Source: OCS116 cluster bacterium AG-390-A19 (GTDB lineage Bacteria; Pseudomonadota; Alphaproteobacteria; MED-G09). From it: DNA of 64,000 nucleotides. Each line of letters starts with the position of its first letter. Positions within the stretch are counted from its first letter, which is position 1. Made by a program: the position numbers and the translations under genes. The notes below the pieces were generated by a model. That model was not told the origin of the DNA and did not search any database. It was given only the letters and a program-made list of their open reading frames with translations. Below are positions 1 to 9,264 of the stretch, piece after piece. The DNA is taken from contig QCGV01000001.1 of the NCBI GenBank assembly GCA_003278145.1, forward strand, positions 265,616 through 329,615, in the 5' to 3' direction.

Positions 1-2
1 TT

Positions 3-1085
3 TTTGATTTTCATAACAAAAATAATGCAAAAATAGTTCCATTCGGCGGTTATTATCTTCCTATAAATTATCCTTCAGGAATTATTGCTGAGCATAATCA
101 TACTAGATTAAAAGCGAGCTTATTTGATGTTTCTCATATGGGGCAAATTGAGATAAATGGCCCTTTTGTTATGGAGGCCATGGAGAAAATTCTTCCAATA
201 TCATTTTCAAAGTTAGCACCTGGAAAGATTAAATATACTCAACTCTTAAACCATGAGGGAAAAATAATAGATGATTTAATGATTCATAAAACTAGGGATG
301 ATAATAGTGTTTGGCTTGTTGTAAATGCTGCTTGTAAACAAAAAGATATCAATCATCTTAGAGATAATTTAAATAAAAAATTTAACATTAACCTAAGAAA
401 TGATCTTTCCTTAATAGCCTTGCAAGGTCCTAAGTCAGAAAAAATATTAGTAGATTTAATTCCTGAAATTAAAGGGATGGAATTTATGTCTAGTAGTTGG
501 TTTAGATACAAAAATTATGAAATTTTAATATCAAGATGTGGTTACACTGGAGAGGATGGTTTTGAAATTTCGATCCCTAATAAGCACGTTGTTACATTTA
601 CTGAAAAACTTTTAAAAAATAACGATGTTAAATTAGCAGGGCTTGGAGCAAGAGACTCGCTTAGATTAGAGGCGGGTCTTTGTTTATATGGGCACGATAT
701 AGATATAGAAAAAAATCCTATCGAGGCTGGCCTAAAATGGTCGATATGTAAGGATAGAGTTGATAAACAAGATTTTATTGGCGGCCAAGCTATTGCAGGT
801 GAGTATAAAAAAGGACCTCAAAGAAATTTATTAGGTTTTCTTCCTAAAGGAAGGGCTCCTGCTAGAGAGGGTACTCTAATATACGATTCTAGTAATAAGT
901 TGATTGGTGAAGTAACAAGCGGAGGTTTTTCTCCTTCTTTAGGGGTACCAATATCTATGGGTTATATAATTTCTTCTTTTAATAATAAAAAAGAAGTTTT
1001 TTTAGATGTTCGTGGAAAAAAAATACCAGCAGATATTATAAAGCTCCCATTTGTTCCTCATAATTATTTTAAAAGGAAAAAGTGA
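3..1085 (+). CDS. gcvT: Glycine cleavage system T protein (aminomethyltransferase), 5' end cut by window
   Basis: T protein moves the methylene group from aminomethyl-lipoyl H protein onto tetrahydrofolate and releases ammonia. An ATG lies at 138, but the reading frame is open from base 3. The upstream residues (VPFGGYYLP, then SLFDVSHMGQ across the ATG) are the conserved N-terminal GcvT motif, so the real start is before the window. Later family motifs are SRCGYTGEDGFE, GLGARDSLRLEAGLCLYGHD and the C-terminal folate-binding barrel. The stop TGA is followed directly by the gcvH start, as expected in a gcvTHP operon. Any glycine riboswitch or promoter would lie outside the window. Confidence 0.96.
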   Translation, partial: FDFHNKNNAKIVPFGGYYLPINYPSGIIAEHNHTRLKASLFDVSHMGQIEINGPFVMEAMEKILPISFSKLAPGKIKYTQLLNHEGKIIDDLMIHKTRDDNSVWLVVNAACKQKDINHLRDNLNKKFNINLRNDLSLIALQGPKSEKILVDLIPEIKGMEFMSSSWFRYKNYEILISRCGYTGEDGFEISIPNKHVVTFTEKLLKNNDVKLAGLGARDSLRLEAGLCLYGHDIDIEKNPIEAGLKWSICKDRVDKQDFIGGQAIAGEYKKGPQRNLLGFLPKGRAPAREGTLIYDSSNKLIGEVTSGGFSPSLGVPISMGYIISSFNNKKEVFLDVRGKKIPADIIKLPFVPHNYFKRKK

Positions 1086-1457
1086 ATGACAGATATTTTT
1101 TATACCAAAGATCATGAATGGATAAAAGTTAATGGCGATGAGGGTGTTGTTGGGATTACATCTTATGCAAGTGAGCAATTAGGAGATATTGTTTTTGTTG
1201 AATTACCAGAAAAAGGAAACTCTTTTGATCAAGGAAAAGATGTTGCAGTAATTGAGTCTGTCAAAGCGGCAAGTGAAATCTATTCTCCTGCTTCTGGAGA
1301 AATTTTTGAAACTAATTCTTCATTGGAAGAAAAACCTGAAATTATTAATGAAGATCCTTTAGATAGTGGATGGCTCTATAAGATAATTATCAAAAACAAA
1401 GATGAGCTTAAAAATTTAATGAGTGAAGAAGAATACAAGAAATTAATTGGAGCATAA
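1086..1457 (+). CDS. gcvH: Glycine cleavage system H protein
   Basis: This is the lipoylated carrier that shuttles the aminomethyl intermediate between the P, T and L proteins. The 123-residue length is normal. The lipoyl attachment motif ESVKAASE places the modified lysine at residue 60. The start (FYTKDHEWI) and end (MSEEEYKKLIGA) are canonical. The ATG abuts the gcvT stop and the stop lies 4 bases before the gcvPA start, so the genes are co-transcribed and probably translationally coupled. Confidence 0.98.
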   Translation: MTDIFYTKDHEWIKVNGDEGVVGITSYASEQLGDIVFVELPEKGNSFDQGKDVAVIESVKAASEIYSPASGEIFETNSSLEEKPEIINEDPLDSGWLYKIIIKNKDELKNLMSEEEYKKLIGA

Positions 1458-1461
1458 ATCA

Positions 1462-2812
1462 ATGAGATATTTACCTTTAACAAATGATGACAGAAAGAAT
1501 ATGAAAAAGATCATTGGCATAAATGACATTAATGAAATGTTTACCAATGTTCCAAAAGAAGTTTCATTGGATCCCAAATTTAATTTACCAAACCATAAAA
1601 CTGAAATGGAAGTAGGAAAAATTTTATCTGAAATTGCTAATAAAAATATTAACTCCAACCAAGTACCATTTTTTTTAGGAGCAGGAGCTTATAAGCACCA
1701 TATTCCTGCTACTGTTGATCACATAATCCAGCGTTCTGAATTTTTAACATCATATACCCCTTATCAACCTGAGATCTCTCAAGGCACTCTTCAATATCTC
1801 TTTGAATTTCAAACCCAGGTCTCTCTTATTACAGGAATGGATGTCTCTAACGCATCTATGTATGACGGGTCTACCTCAACAGCTGAAGCAGTATCAATGG
1901 CAAAAAGAATTACTAAAAGAAATAAAGTAGTGCTATCTCCAACACTACACCCTCAATATGCAGAGGTAATCAATACATTAATTAGCTCCAATGAAGATGA
2001 GATTGACTATGAGTTTTCAGAAAATTTTGAAGTTGAAAAATTAATTTCTAAAATTGATGATAGTGTTTCCTGTATAGTTGTTCAAAATCCTGATTTCTTT
2101 GGTTCTTGTCATTCTCTAGAGCAATTAGCAGAGTATGCTCACTCTAAGGGTACTCTTTTAATTGTGGTTGTTAATGAAATTATATCGCTTGGGATGATGA
2201 AAAGCCCTGGAGAGATGGGTGCTGATATTGTGGCATGCGAGGGTCAATCTCTTGGAAATCCACTCAATTTTGGTGGTCCATACATTGGCTTAATGTCGAC
2301 CAAGGATAAATATGTTAGACAGCTTCCAGGACGAATAGTTGGCGAAACAATAGATATGAATGGAGAAAAAGGTTTTGTTTTAACTTTAGCTACAAGAGAA
2401 CAACATATTAGAAGAGAAAAAGCTACATCAAACATTTGTACTAATTCTGGTTTATGTAGCTTAGCTTTTACAATCCATTTAAGTCTATTAGGAGAAATGG
2501 GCTTTAAGAAGTTATCCAAATTAAACCACGAAGCAGCAATTAAACTTTATAATAAATTAAAAAATTTAGAAGGTTTTGAAGTTAAAAATAATTCTTTCTT
2601 TAATGAGTTTACAGTTAAGGTTCCTATTAATGCATCAGTTTTTGTTGAAAAAATGGCTGAAAAAAGGAATTTTAGCAGGAGTTCCAGTATCTAGACTGTC
2701 AAACCAAGAGGGTGATTTTTCAAATCTATTACTTGTTGCTTCCTCAGAAATTAATTCAGATTCTGATAGAGAAAATTTTATTAAATTAGCCAAGGAGGTT
2801 TGTTATGAATAA
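1462..2812 (+). CDS. gcvPA: Glycine dehydrogenase (decarboxylating) subunit 1, with a +1 frameshift as sequenced
   Basis: This is the N-terminal half of split-type P protein, which with GcvPB decarboxylates glycine using PLP. The natural start is ATG 1462 (MRYLPLTNDD). An upstream in-frame TTG at 1447 would overlap gcvH. The frame from the start stops at 2694, but the conserved C-terminus (GILAGVPVSRL to LAKEVCYE) continues in another frame to 2812. The break falls in the six-A run 2660-2665, where five As would restore one ORF of about 450 codons, the normal length. It is either a homopolymer error in the sequence, a real mutation or slippage. Everything on both sides of the break looks under selection, so I treat it as one gene. 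Confidence 0.9.
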
Positions 2813-4295
2813 AAACAAAGGACTTGATCATGATGAGCAACTTCTTTTTGAGGTTGGAGATATAAATAAAACAGGTGTTGATTTAGATGATATCGACAAT
2901 TTAGATCAAATGATTGGTGATAGTTTTTCTGAAAATGAGATAGGTTTGGCAGGCTTAAGTGAGCCAGAAACTATTAGGCATTATGTTAGGCTTTCAAGAA
3001 AAAATTATTCGATTGATGCAGGCTTGTATCCTCTAGGCTCATGTACAATGAAACATAACCCTAGGCTTAATGAAAAGATGGCTAGACTAGAGGGATTCTC
3101 TGATATTCATCCGTTGCAACCAATATCTACGTGTCAGGGCGCATTAGAATTAATTGATTTAATTTCATCATGGTTGAAAGAGCTTACAGGAATGGCTGCC
3201 GTAACTATGACGCCTAAAGCAGGTGCTCAAGGCGAATTGTGCGGGATGATGGCTATCAAGCAAGCATTATTAGATAGAAATGAACTAAATAGAAAAGTTG
3301 TCTTGGTACCTGATTCAGCGCATGGAACTAATCCTGCTACAGCTGCCTTTCTAGGGTTTGAAGTTAAGACGATAAAATCAAATGACAAGGGTCTTATAGA
3401 TTTTAGTGATTTTAAGGATAATATTGACGAGAATTTTGCAGGTGTAATGATTACCAATCCAAATACCTGTGGATTGTTCGAAACTGACATTGTTAAAATT
3501 TCAGAATTAACACATAAATCAGGTGGTTATTTATACTGTGATGGAGCAAATTTTAATGCTGTTGTTGGTAAATTAAAGCCAGGTGATCTTGGAATTGATG
3601 CAATGCATATTAACCTGCATAAAACTTTTTCAACACCTCATGGAGGAGGAGGACCAGGTTCTGGTCCTGTAGTTTTCTCTGATAGGTTAGAAAAATTTTG
3701 TCCAACTCCATTAGTTAAAAATATAAAAGGTGATTTTATTTTAGTAGAGGACTCAAGCGAAAAAGATCTTGCAAAGTCTTTTGGAAGATTGAATGTATTT
3801 CATGGCCAAATGGGAATGTTTGTAAGAGCAATGTCTTATATGTTAAGCCATGGCGCTGATGGTTTAAAACAAGTTTCTGAGGATGCTGTTTTAAATGCAA
3901 ATTACTTAAGAGCTTCTCTTAGTTCACATTTGACTCCCGCATTTGATGGATTTTGTATGCATGAAATACTGTTCAGTGATGATTTTCTCAAAGATACAGG
4001 AGTGGAAACACTAGACTTTGCAAAAGCTATGATTGATGAAGGTTATCATCCTATGACAATATATTTTCCATTGGTTATTCATGGAGCACTATTAGTTGAA
4101 CCAACCGAAACTGAATCCAAACAATCATTAGATCATTTTATTAATACATTGTGTGATTTGGTTGAAAGATTAAAAAAAGACTCTGATTCATTTAAGGCGG
4201 CGCCTGTATTTACACCAATAAGAAGATTGGACGAGACACAGGCTGCAAGAAAGCCAGTTTTAAGGTGGAAAGAAGAGCCGCTTATAGCAGTTTAG
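2805..4295 (+). CDS. gcvPB: Glycine dehydrogenase (decarboxylating) subunit 2
   Basis: This is the catalytic, PLP-binding half of split P protein and is 496 residues long. The PLP lysine is Lys273 in HINLHKTFSTPHGGGGPG, followed by the glycine-rich loop typical of GcvP. Other family motifs are YPLGSCTMKHNPRLNE and PDSAHGTNPATAAF. The start ATG overlaps the gcvPA stop by 8 bases (ATGAATAA) and is preceded by a strong Shine-Dalgarno sequence, AAGGAGG. Translation could therefore partly recover even if gcvPA is frameshifted. Confidence 0.97.
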   Translation: MNKNKGLDHDEQLLFEVGDINKTGVDLDDIDNLDQMIGDSFSENEIGLAGLSEPETIRHYVRLSRKNYSIDAGLYPLGSCTMKHNPRLNEKMARLEGFSDIHPLQPISTCQGALELIDLISSWLKELTGMAAVTMTPKAGAQGELCGMMAIKQALLDRNELNRKVVLVPDSAHGTNPATAAFLGFEVKTIKSNDKGLIDFSDFKDNIDENFAGVMITNPNTCGLFETDIVKISELTHKSGGYLYCDGANFNAVVGKLKPGDLGIDAMHINLHKTFSTPHGGGGPGSGPVVFSDRLEKFCPTPLVKNIKGDFILVEDSSEKDLAKSFGRLNVFHGQMGMFVRAMSYMLSHGADGLKQVSEDAVLNANYLRASLSSHLTPAFDGFCMHEILFSDDFLKDTGVETLDFAKAMIDEGYHPMTIYFPLVIHGALLVEPTETESKQSLDHFINTLCDLVERLKKDSDSFKAAPVFTPIRRLDETQAARKPVLRWKEEPLIAV

Positions 4296-4900
4296 TGCCA
4301 AATCTTTTAATTGAAGAAGATTTTGGTTGGCCATACAAATCTATTGCAGGTGTAGATGAAGCTGGAAGAGGTCCTTGGGCCGGTCCAGTTGTTTCAGCAG
4401 CTGTAGTTTTAAATAAAAAGAACATTCCTAGTGATCTAGATGATTCAAAAAAAGTTTCTGAGAAAAGAAGACAATCACTTTATTCGTCAATTTACGACTC
4501 TCATTTTGTAGGTGTGGGTATTTCAAGCATTGAGGAAATTGATAATTTAAATATTTTACAGGCGACATTTCTTTCTATGAAAAGGGCATTAAATAATTTA
4601 GATTGTTCGGTAGATGTTATTTTAGTTGATGGTAATTTAAATCCAGGCCTTGATCATCATACAGAATGTATAGTCAAGGGTGATAGTATTTCTCTTTCTA
4701 TAGCGGCAGCATCAATTATTGCAAAAGTTACTAGGGATAATTTAATGTCAAAAATAGATGAGGAATTTCCAAATTATAATTGGAAGAAGAATAAAGGTTA
4801 TGGAACTAAAGAGCATCGTAATGCTCTTGAAATTCACGGACCATGTAAATATCACAGAAAGTCATTTTCACCCATCAACAAGATGTTGGGGTTAAATTAG
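4295..4900 (+). CDS. rnhB: Ribonuclease HII
   Basis: RNase HII nicks the RNA strand of RNA-DNA hybrids and removes misincorporated ribonucleotides. The N-terminal signature GVDEAGRGPWAGPVV holds the first metal-binding Asp-Glu pair. VDGN and the conserved block SIAAASIIAKVTRD follow, and the end HRKSFSPI is typical. I prefer the GTG at 4295 (VPNLLIEED), which overlaps the gcvPB TAG by one base. A GTG at 4265 in the same frame would give 10 more non-conserved residues inside gcvPB. Length is about 201 residues, normal for the family. It is probably read from the gcv transcript. Confidence 0.95.
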   Translation: MPNLLIEEDFGWPYKSIAGVDEAGRGPWAGPVVSAAVVLNKKNIPSDLDDSKKVSEKRRQSLYSSIYDSHFVGVGISSIEEIDNLNILQATFLSMKRALNNLDCSVDVILVDGNLNPGLDHHTECIVKGDSISLSIAAASIIAKVTRDNLMSKIDEEFPNYNWKKNKGYGTKEHRNALEIHGPCKYHRKSFSPINKMLGLN

Positions 4901-4907
4901 TCTTCAA

Positions 4908-4963
4908 GACTCTATATTTTGTATGAAAAATAAATCTTTAAAAATTTATTGACGTTGTGACTC
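4908..4963 (+). promoter_or_regulatory. ccrM upstream region: two GANTC sites and a CtrA-like half-consensus site
   Basis: Between rnhB and ccrM there are GACTC at 4908-4912 and 4959-4963, both targets of the enzyme encoded next door. TTAA-N7-TTGAC at 4938-4953 differs by one base from the CtrA consensus TTAA-N7-TTAAC. In Caulobacter the ccrM promoter is CtrA-activated and its leader carries GANTC sites, which gives a precedent. Chance matches to short AT-rich motifs are frequent in this genome, so function is inferred. Confidence 0.45.
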
Positions 4964-4986
4964 CTCAGGATGAGGATGCTTTTGTA

Positions 4987-6111
4987 ATGTCAAAAAAATC
5001 TATTAACAAAAAAATTAAATTACCTTTAAATAGGATTATCAATGGAAATTGTATCGATATCATGATGTCTTTTCCATCTAATTCAATAGATGTTATATTT
5101 GCTGATCCTCCATACAACCTTCAGTTAAAAAATGAGTTATCAAGACCAGACTCATCAAAAGTTAATGGTGTAATAGAGGACTGGGATAGATTTAAAAGTT
5201 TTAAAGAATACGATCAATTTACAAAAGAATGGATGGCTGAGGCTCAGAGAATACTTAAACCTGAGGGAACAATATGGGTTATTGGTTCTTACCATAATAT
5301 TTTTCGAGTTGGTAATATTATGCAAAATCTTGGTTATTGGATACTTAATGATATTATTTGGCATAAATCTAACCCCATGCCTAATTTTAAGGGAACGCGA
5401 TTTACCAATGCTCATGAAACAATAATATGGGCATCAAAAAATCATGATAGTAAATATAATTTTAATTATCATGCTATGAAATCATTAAATGAAGGAACTC
5501 AAATGCGGTCAGATTGGCATCTTCCAATTTGCTCAGGTAATGAAAGATTAAAAGATATAGATGGAAATAAAATTCATTCAACACAAAAGCCTGAAGCACT
5601 TTTGTATAGAGTTTTACTATCCTCATCTAAAAAAGATGATATTGTCCTCGACCCTTTTTTTGGTACAGGAACAACTGGTGCAGTAGCAAAAAAATTAGGA
5701 AGAAATTTTATTGGTATTGAGAGAGAAGTTTCTTATATCAATGCTGCAAAAAAAAGAATTAGAGAAATTATTTCTACTGAAGATGAATTCTTATCAACAA
5801 CAGTTTCGAAGAAAGCTCAAAAGAGAGTTCCTTTTGGAAGCTTGGTTGAAAATGGCCTAATTAAACCAGGGTCAGTTTTAAGAGGTCCAAAAAATCTTAA
5901 ATCAAGAAAATTTATGGCGACTGTAAGGGCGGATGGCAGTCTTTTAATGAATGGTGATAGTGGATCAATTCATCAAATGAGTGCAAAAATACAAGGCAAG
6001 GAATCATCTAATGGCTGGACCTTTTGGCATGTTGAGAGAAAAGGTAAGTATGAGCTTATAGATAATTTACGTTCTGAGTTTTTGGAAGTTGATAAAATTA
6101 AAAATAATTAG
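4987..6111 (+). CDS. ccrM: CcrM-type adenine-N6 DNA methyltransferase (GANTC)
   Basis: This is an orphan beta-class DNA methyltransferase expected to methylate the adenine of GANTC and to act in cell-cycle control. The catalytic motif DPPYNL is at residues 40-45. The SAM-binding motif DPFFGTGTTG is near 222-231, the order that defines the beta class. The last 100 residues (GSLVENGLIKPGSVL to the end) form a RAMA domain, as in CcrM but not in most restriction-linked HinfI homologues. No restriction endonuclease gene is adjacent. I chose the ATG at 4987; a GTG at 4957 would add 10 residues unlike the family. It converges with ubiA, overlapping by 14 bases. Confidence 0.95.
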   Translation: MSKKSINKKIKLPLNRIINGNCIDIMMSFPSNSIDVIFADPPYNLQLKNELSRPDSSKVNGVIEDWDRFKSFKEYDQFTKEWMAEAQRILKPEGTIWVIGSYHNIFRVGNIMQNLGYWILNDIIWHKSNPMPNFKGTRFTNAHETIIWASKNHDSKYNFNYHAMKSLNEGTQMRSDWHLPICSGNERLKDIDGNKIHSTQKPEALLYRVLLSSSKKDDIVLDPFFGTGTTGAVAKKLGRNFIGIEREVSYINAAKKRIREIISTEDEFLSTTVSKKAQKRVPFGSLVENGLIKPGSVLRGPKNLKSRKFMATVRADGSLLMNGDSGSIHQMSAKIQGKESSNGWTFWHVERKGKYELIDNLRSEFLEVDKIKNN

Positions 6112-6994
6112 ATAACAAAAGCATAAATATAATTATTCCAAGAGAATTGTTGGATTTGAATATTTTTAAACAATTATCAGGGTTGTTAATATTTAGAAAA
6201 AATATTTGAGAAAAAAGATGTATAAAAATAAAAAAAAGAAATAAAGAATTTATATATAAATTTTTAATTACAATAATATTTATCGTTATAGCAATGGTGG
6301 TAATAAAAATTAAATAAAAAAAATAGAGTGCAAACTTTGTTTTGGAACCAAATAAAATAGCAGTAGATTTTAACCCTAAAAAATTATCATCAATTTTATC
6401 TTGATGGGCATAAATTGTGTCATACCCAATAGTCCAAAAAATGCATCCAATGTATAATATTATACAATGATATGATATCTCCCCTGTTGCAGCAGTCCAC
6501 CCCATTATAGCTCCCCAATTAAATGTTATTCCTAAGAAAAGTTGAGGCCACCAGGTAATTCTTTTCATCAATGGATATATAATTATTGGTATGATTGATA
6601 AAAGACCTACAATTATTGTTAGCTTATTAAACTGTATTAAAATTAATAAGCTTATCAAAAGTTGAAAAATTAAAAAAATTATTGCACTTGCTGGACTGAT
6701 TTTATTTGATGCAAGTGGTCTATCTTTAGTTCTTTTTACTTTAGCATCATATTTTCTGTCTAGCAGGTCATTCCAGGTGCATCCTGCACCTCTCATCAAT
6801 ATTGATCCTAAAATAAAATAAATGATATATTTAATTTCCATACTATAAGAAAATATTGTCAACCCATAAGTATACGACCATAAACAAGGCCACATTAGCA
6901 AAAAAAATCCTATAGGCTTATCTAGTCTTGCCAATTGATAAAAAGGCTTAATACTATTAGTCCAATAATTATTAATCTTTATGTGATCTAACAT
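6098..6994 (-). CDS. ubiA: 4-hydroxybenzoate polyprenyltransferase
   Basis: This integral membrane enzyme attaches the polyprenyl chain to 4-hydroxybenzoate in ubiquinone synthesis. It carries both Asp-rich motifs that bind Mg-diphosphate: NDLLDRKYDAKVKRTKDRP, and YDTIYAHQDKIDD in the second half. The remainder is a run of hydrophobic helices rich in Ile and Phe. I chose the ATG at 6994, which has AGGAA just upstream. An earlier in-frame ATG at 7021 lacks a ribosome site and adds 9 residues. The divergent rsmE starts 72 bases away, an arrangement common in alphaproteobacteria. Confidence 0.95.
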   Translation of the reverse strand: MLDHIKINNYWTNSIKPFYQLARLDKPIGFFLLMWPCLWSYTYGLTIFSYSMEIKYIIYFILGSILMRGAGCTWNDLLDRKYDAKVKRTKDRPLASNKISPASAIIFLIFQLLISLLILIQFNKLTIIVGLLSIIPIIIYPLMKRITWWPQLFLGITFNWGAIMGWTAATGEISYHCIILYIGCIFWTIGYDTIYAHQDKIDDNFLGLKSTAILFGSKTKFALYFFYLIFITTIAITINIIVIKNLYINSLFLFFIFIHLFSQIFFLNINNPDNCLKIFKSNNSLGIIIFMLLLSNYF

Positions 6995-7065
6995 GTTTTT
7001 CCTGTTTATATCTGTTAACATGCAAATTTTTTAAGAGGAATACATTTTATCGTATAAAAAATTTA

Positions 7066-7806
7066 ATGAGAAAAAATATTAGAATATATGTGGATCAAAA
7101 AATAGAGGAAGGCATTATTTTATTGAATAAAAAAACATCTCATTATTTAAAAAATGTTATGAGGCTAAGCGAAAGAGATAACATTAATATTTTTAATGAA
7201 ATTGATGGCGAATGGCTTGTTGAAATTAATTCTTTTAAAAAAATCGAAACTGAAGTCCTTATAAAAAAATTTTTAAAACCTTCATGCGAATTTTTTGACG
7301 TAAGTCTTTTATTTGCCCCTATTAAGCAAGCAAGGTTAGATTATTTTGCTCAAAAAACATGTGAAATGGGGGTAAAGACTCTATGGCCAATATATACTGA
7401 ATATACTCAATCAAAAAAATTTAACTCAAAACGATTTAAGGCCAATCTTATAGAGGCTGCAGAACAATGTGATTTTAATAATATTCCCGAGATAAGAGAG
7501 CCTGAAAACTTTAAAAATATTTTAACTAACTGGGATAATTTACTTGGTGATAATCAAGTAATTTTTTGCGATGAAAAATCAACCATAAATGCTTTTGATT
7601 TATTGCAAAACCATAAATATAAGGGAAAAAAGTGGAGTATTATTATTGGACCTGAAGGGGGTTTTAGCGAGAAAGAGAGAGAACTTATAAATAAAAAAAA
7701 TAATTCTTTAAATATATCTCTTGGTCCAAGAGTATTAAGGTCTGATACAGCTTTAGTTTCTGTATTATCAATTTTTCAATCAATAATTGGTGACTGGAAA
7801 AATTAG
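7066..7806 (+). CDS. rsmE: 16S rRNA (uracil1498-N3)-methyltransferase
   Basis: RsmE is a SPOUT-family methyltransferase that modifies U1498 of 16S rRNA in the decoding region. The C-terminal knot motifs are clear: IIIGPEGGFSEKE and LGPRVLRSDTA, which form the SAM pocket. The N-terminal PUA-like part begins with RIYVDQKI and KKTSHYLKNVMRL. The 246-residue length is normal. It lies upstream of gshA in the same direction with a 53-base gap. Confidence 0.95.
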   Translation: MRKNIRIYVDQKIEEGIILLNKKTSHYLKNVMRLSERDNINIFNEIDGEWLVEINSFKKIETEVLIKKFLKPSCEFFDVSLLFAPIKQARLDYFAQKTCEMGVKTLWPIYTEYTQSKKFNSKRFKANLIEAAEQCDFNNIPEIREPENFKNILTNWDNLLGDNQVIFCDEKSTINAFDLLQNHKYKGKKWSIIIGPEGGFSEKERELINKKNNSLNISLGPRVLRSDTALVSVLSIFQSIIGDWKN

Positions 7807-7859
7807 TAAGAATCTTTTTTTTAATGTATTAAATATCTGTTCAATACTGGAATGTTGAG

Positions 7860-9221
7860 ATGAATAAAAGTATGCAAATAATTGAATCAAAGGATGATTT
7901 AATTAAACCATTTATAGATGGGGAAAAAGATCCTAAAGATTTTAAAATAGGCACTGAACATGAAAAATTTGCCTTTTATTTTAGAAATAATAAACCAGTA
8001 CCTTTTGAAGGTAATAATGGAATTGAGGCCTTATTATTATCACTTAAAAAATTTGGTTGGGAGAGCATACTTGAGGATAAAAAAACTATTGGTCTAAAAA
8101 GAGCAAAAAACCTCGGGGGAGGAACTATTACTCTTGAACCAGCTGGTCAAATTGAATTATCTGGAGCTCCTTTAAAAAATATTCATGAAACTTATGAAGA
8201 ATTATTTGAGCATAAAAGACAAGTTGATGAGATTGGCAATGAATTGGGAATTGGATTTCTTGGGGCGGGTTTAACACCTGATTGGTCACTTGAGGAAATG
8301 CCTATAATGCCAAAAAATCGATATCAAATTATGAAAAATTATATGCCAAAAAAGGGTAATCTTGGTCACAATATGATGTTTAGATCTACCACAATTCAGG
8401 TTAATTTAGATTATTCAAGTGAAGCTGACATGGTTAAAAAGTTTAGAACTTCTATGGCTCTTCAACCAATAGCTACGGCTATTTTTTCAAATTCTCCATT
8501 TCTTGATGGCAATCTAAATGGTTTTAAATCATATCGTAGTGAGATTTGGACAGATACAGACCCGGATAGAACGGGTTTCCTGCCTTTTGTTTTTGAGGAT
8601 AGTATGGGTTATGAGCAATATATTGATTATGCATTAAAAGTTCCTATGTATTTTATATATAGGGATGGAAAATATATTGATGTTGCAGGTAAATCTTTTG
8701 AAACTTTTTTAGAAGGGAATCTTGATGAAATCAGAGAAAAACCTACATACCTGGATTGGGAAAATCACTTAACAACAATTTTTCCTGAAGTTAGGCTTAA
8801 AAGCTTCTTAGAAATGAGGGGTGCTGATGGAGGAACTTTCGAAAATGTCTGTTCTTTATCAGCATTTTGGGTTGGATTGCTATATGATGAAGTCTCCCTA
8901 AATACTGCTAGTGATTTAATAAAGGATTGGGGTTTAGATAAACTTTATTCTTTGAGATTCAATGCAGCTAAATATGGTCTAGAAGCAAAAATAGATGGAG
9001 TAGATCTCTTGAATTTATCAAGAAAAGTTTTTGAAATTTCAAGAGATGGTTTAAAAAGAAGAAATATATTAAATAGTGACTCAAAAAGTGAGGATATTTA
9101 TCTTAATCCAGTGAAAAGTTTTTTAGAAAATGGAAAAAGTCCAAGTGATGAACTAATTGAAAAGTTTTCAAATAATTGGGATAAAAAAGTTGTAAATATG
9201 TATAAAGAATATACATTTTAG
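7860..9221 (+). CDS. gshA: Glutamate-cysteine ligase, plant/alphaproteobacterial type
   Basis: This cytoplasmic enzyme catalyses the first step of glutathione synthesis, the ATP-dependent joining of glutamate and cysteine. At 453 residues it matches the GCS2 family found in plants and alphaproteobacteria rather than the E. coli enzyme. Recognisable blocks are KIGTEHEKFAF, GGGTITLEPAGQIELSGAPL, TTIQVNLDY and FLEMRGADGG. No gshB is in the window. The start ATG has only a weak purine-rich upstream stretch (GTTGAG). Confidence 0.94.
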   Translation: MNKSMQIIESKDDLIKPFIDGEKDPKDFKIGTEHEKFAFYFRNNKPVPFEGNNGIEALLLSLKKFGWESILEDKKTIGLKRAKNLGGGTITLEPAGQIELSGAPLKNIHETYEELFEHKRQVDEIGNELGIGFLGAGLTPDWSLEEMPIMPKNRYQIMKNYMPKKGNLGHNMMFRSTTIQVNLDYSSEADMVKKFRTSMALQPIATAIFSNSPFLDGNLNGFKSYRSEIWTDTDPDRTGFLPFVFEDSMGYEQYIDYALKVPMYFIYRDGKYIDVAGKSFETFLEGNLDEIREKPTYLDWENHLTTIFPEVRLKSFLEMRGADGGTFENVCSLSAFWVGLLYDEVSLNTASDLIKDWGLDKLYSLRFNAAKYGLEAKIDGVDLLNLSRKVFEISRDGLKRRNILNSDSKSEDIYLNPVKSFLENGKSPSDELIEKFSNNWDKKVVNMYKEYTF

Positions 9222-9264
9222 AAATAATCAATTATCAATAATTTAATACTTATGTGAGGAAAAA

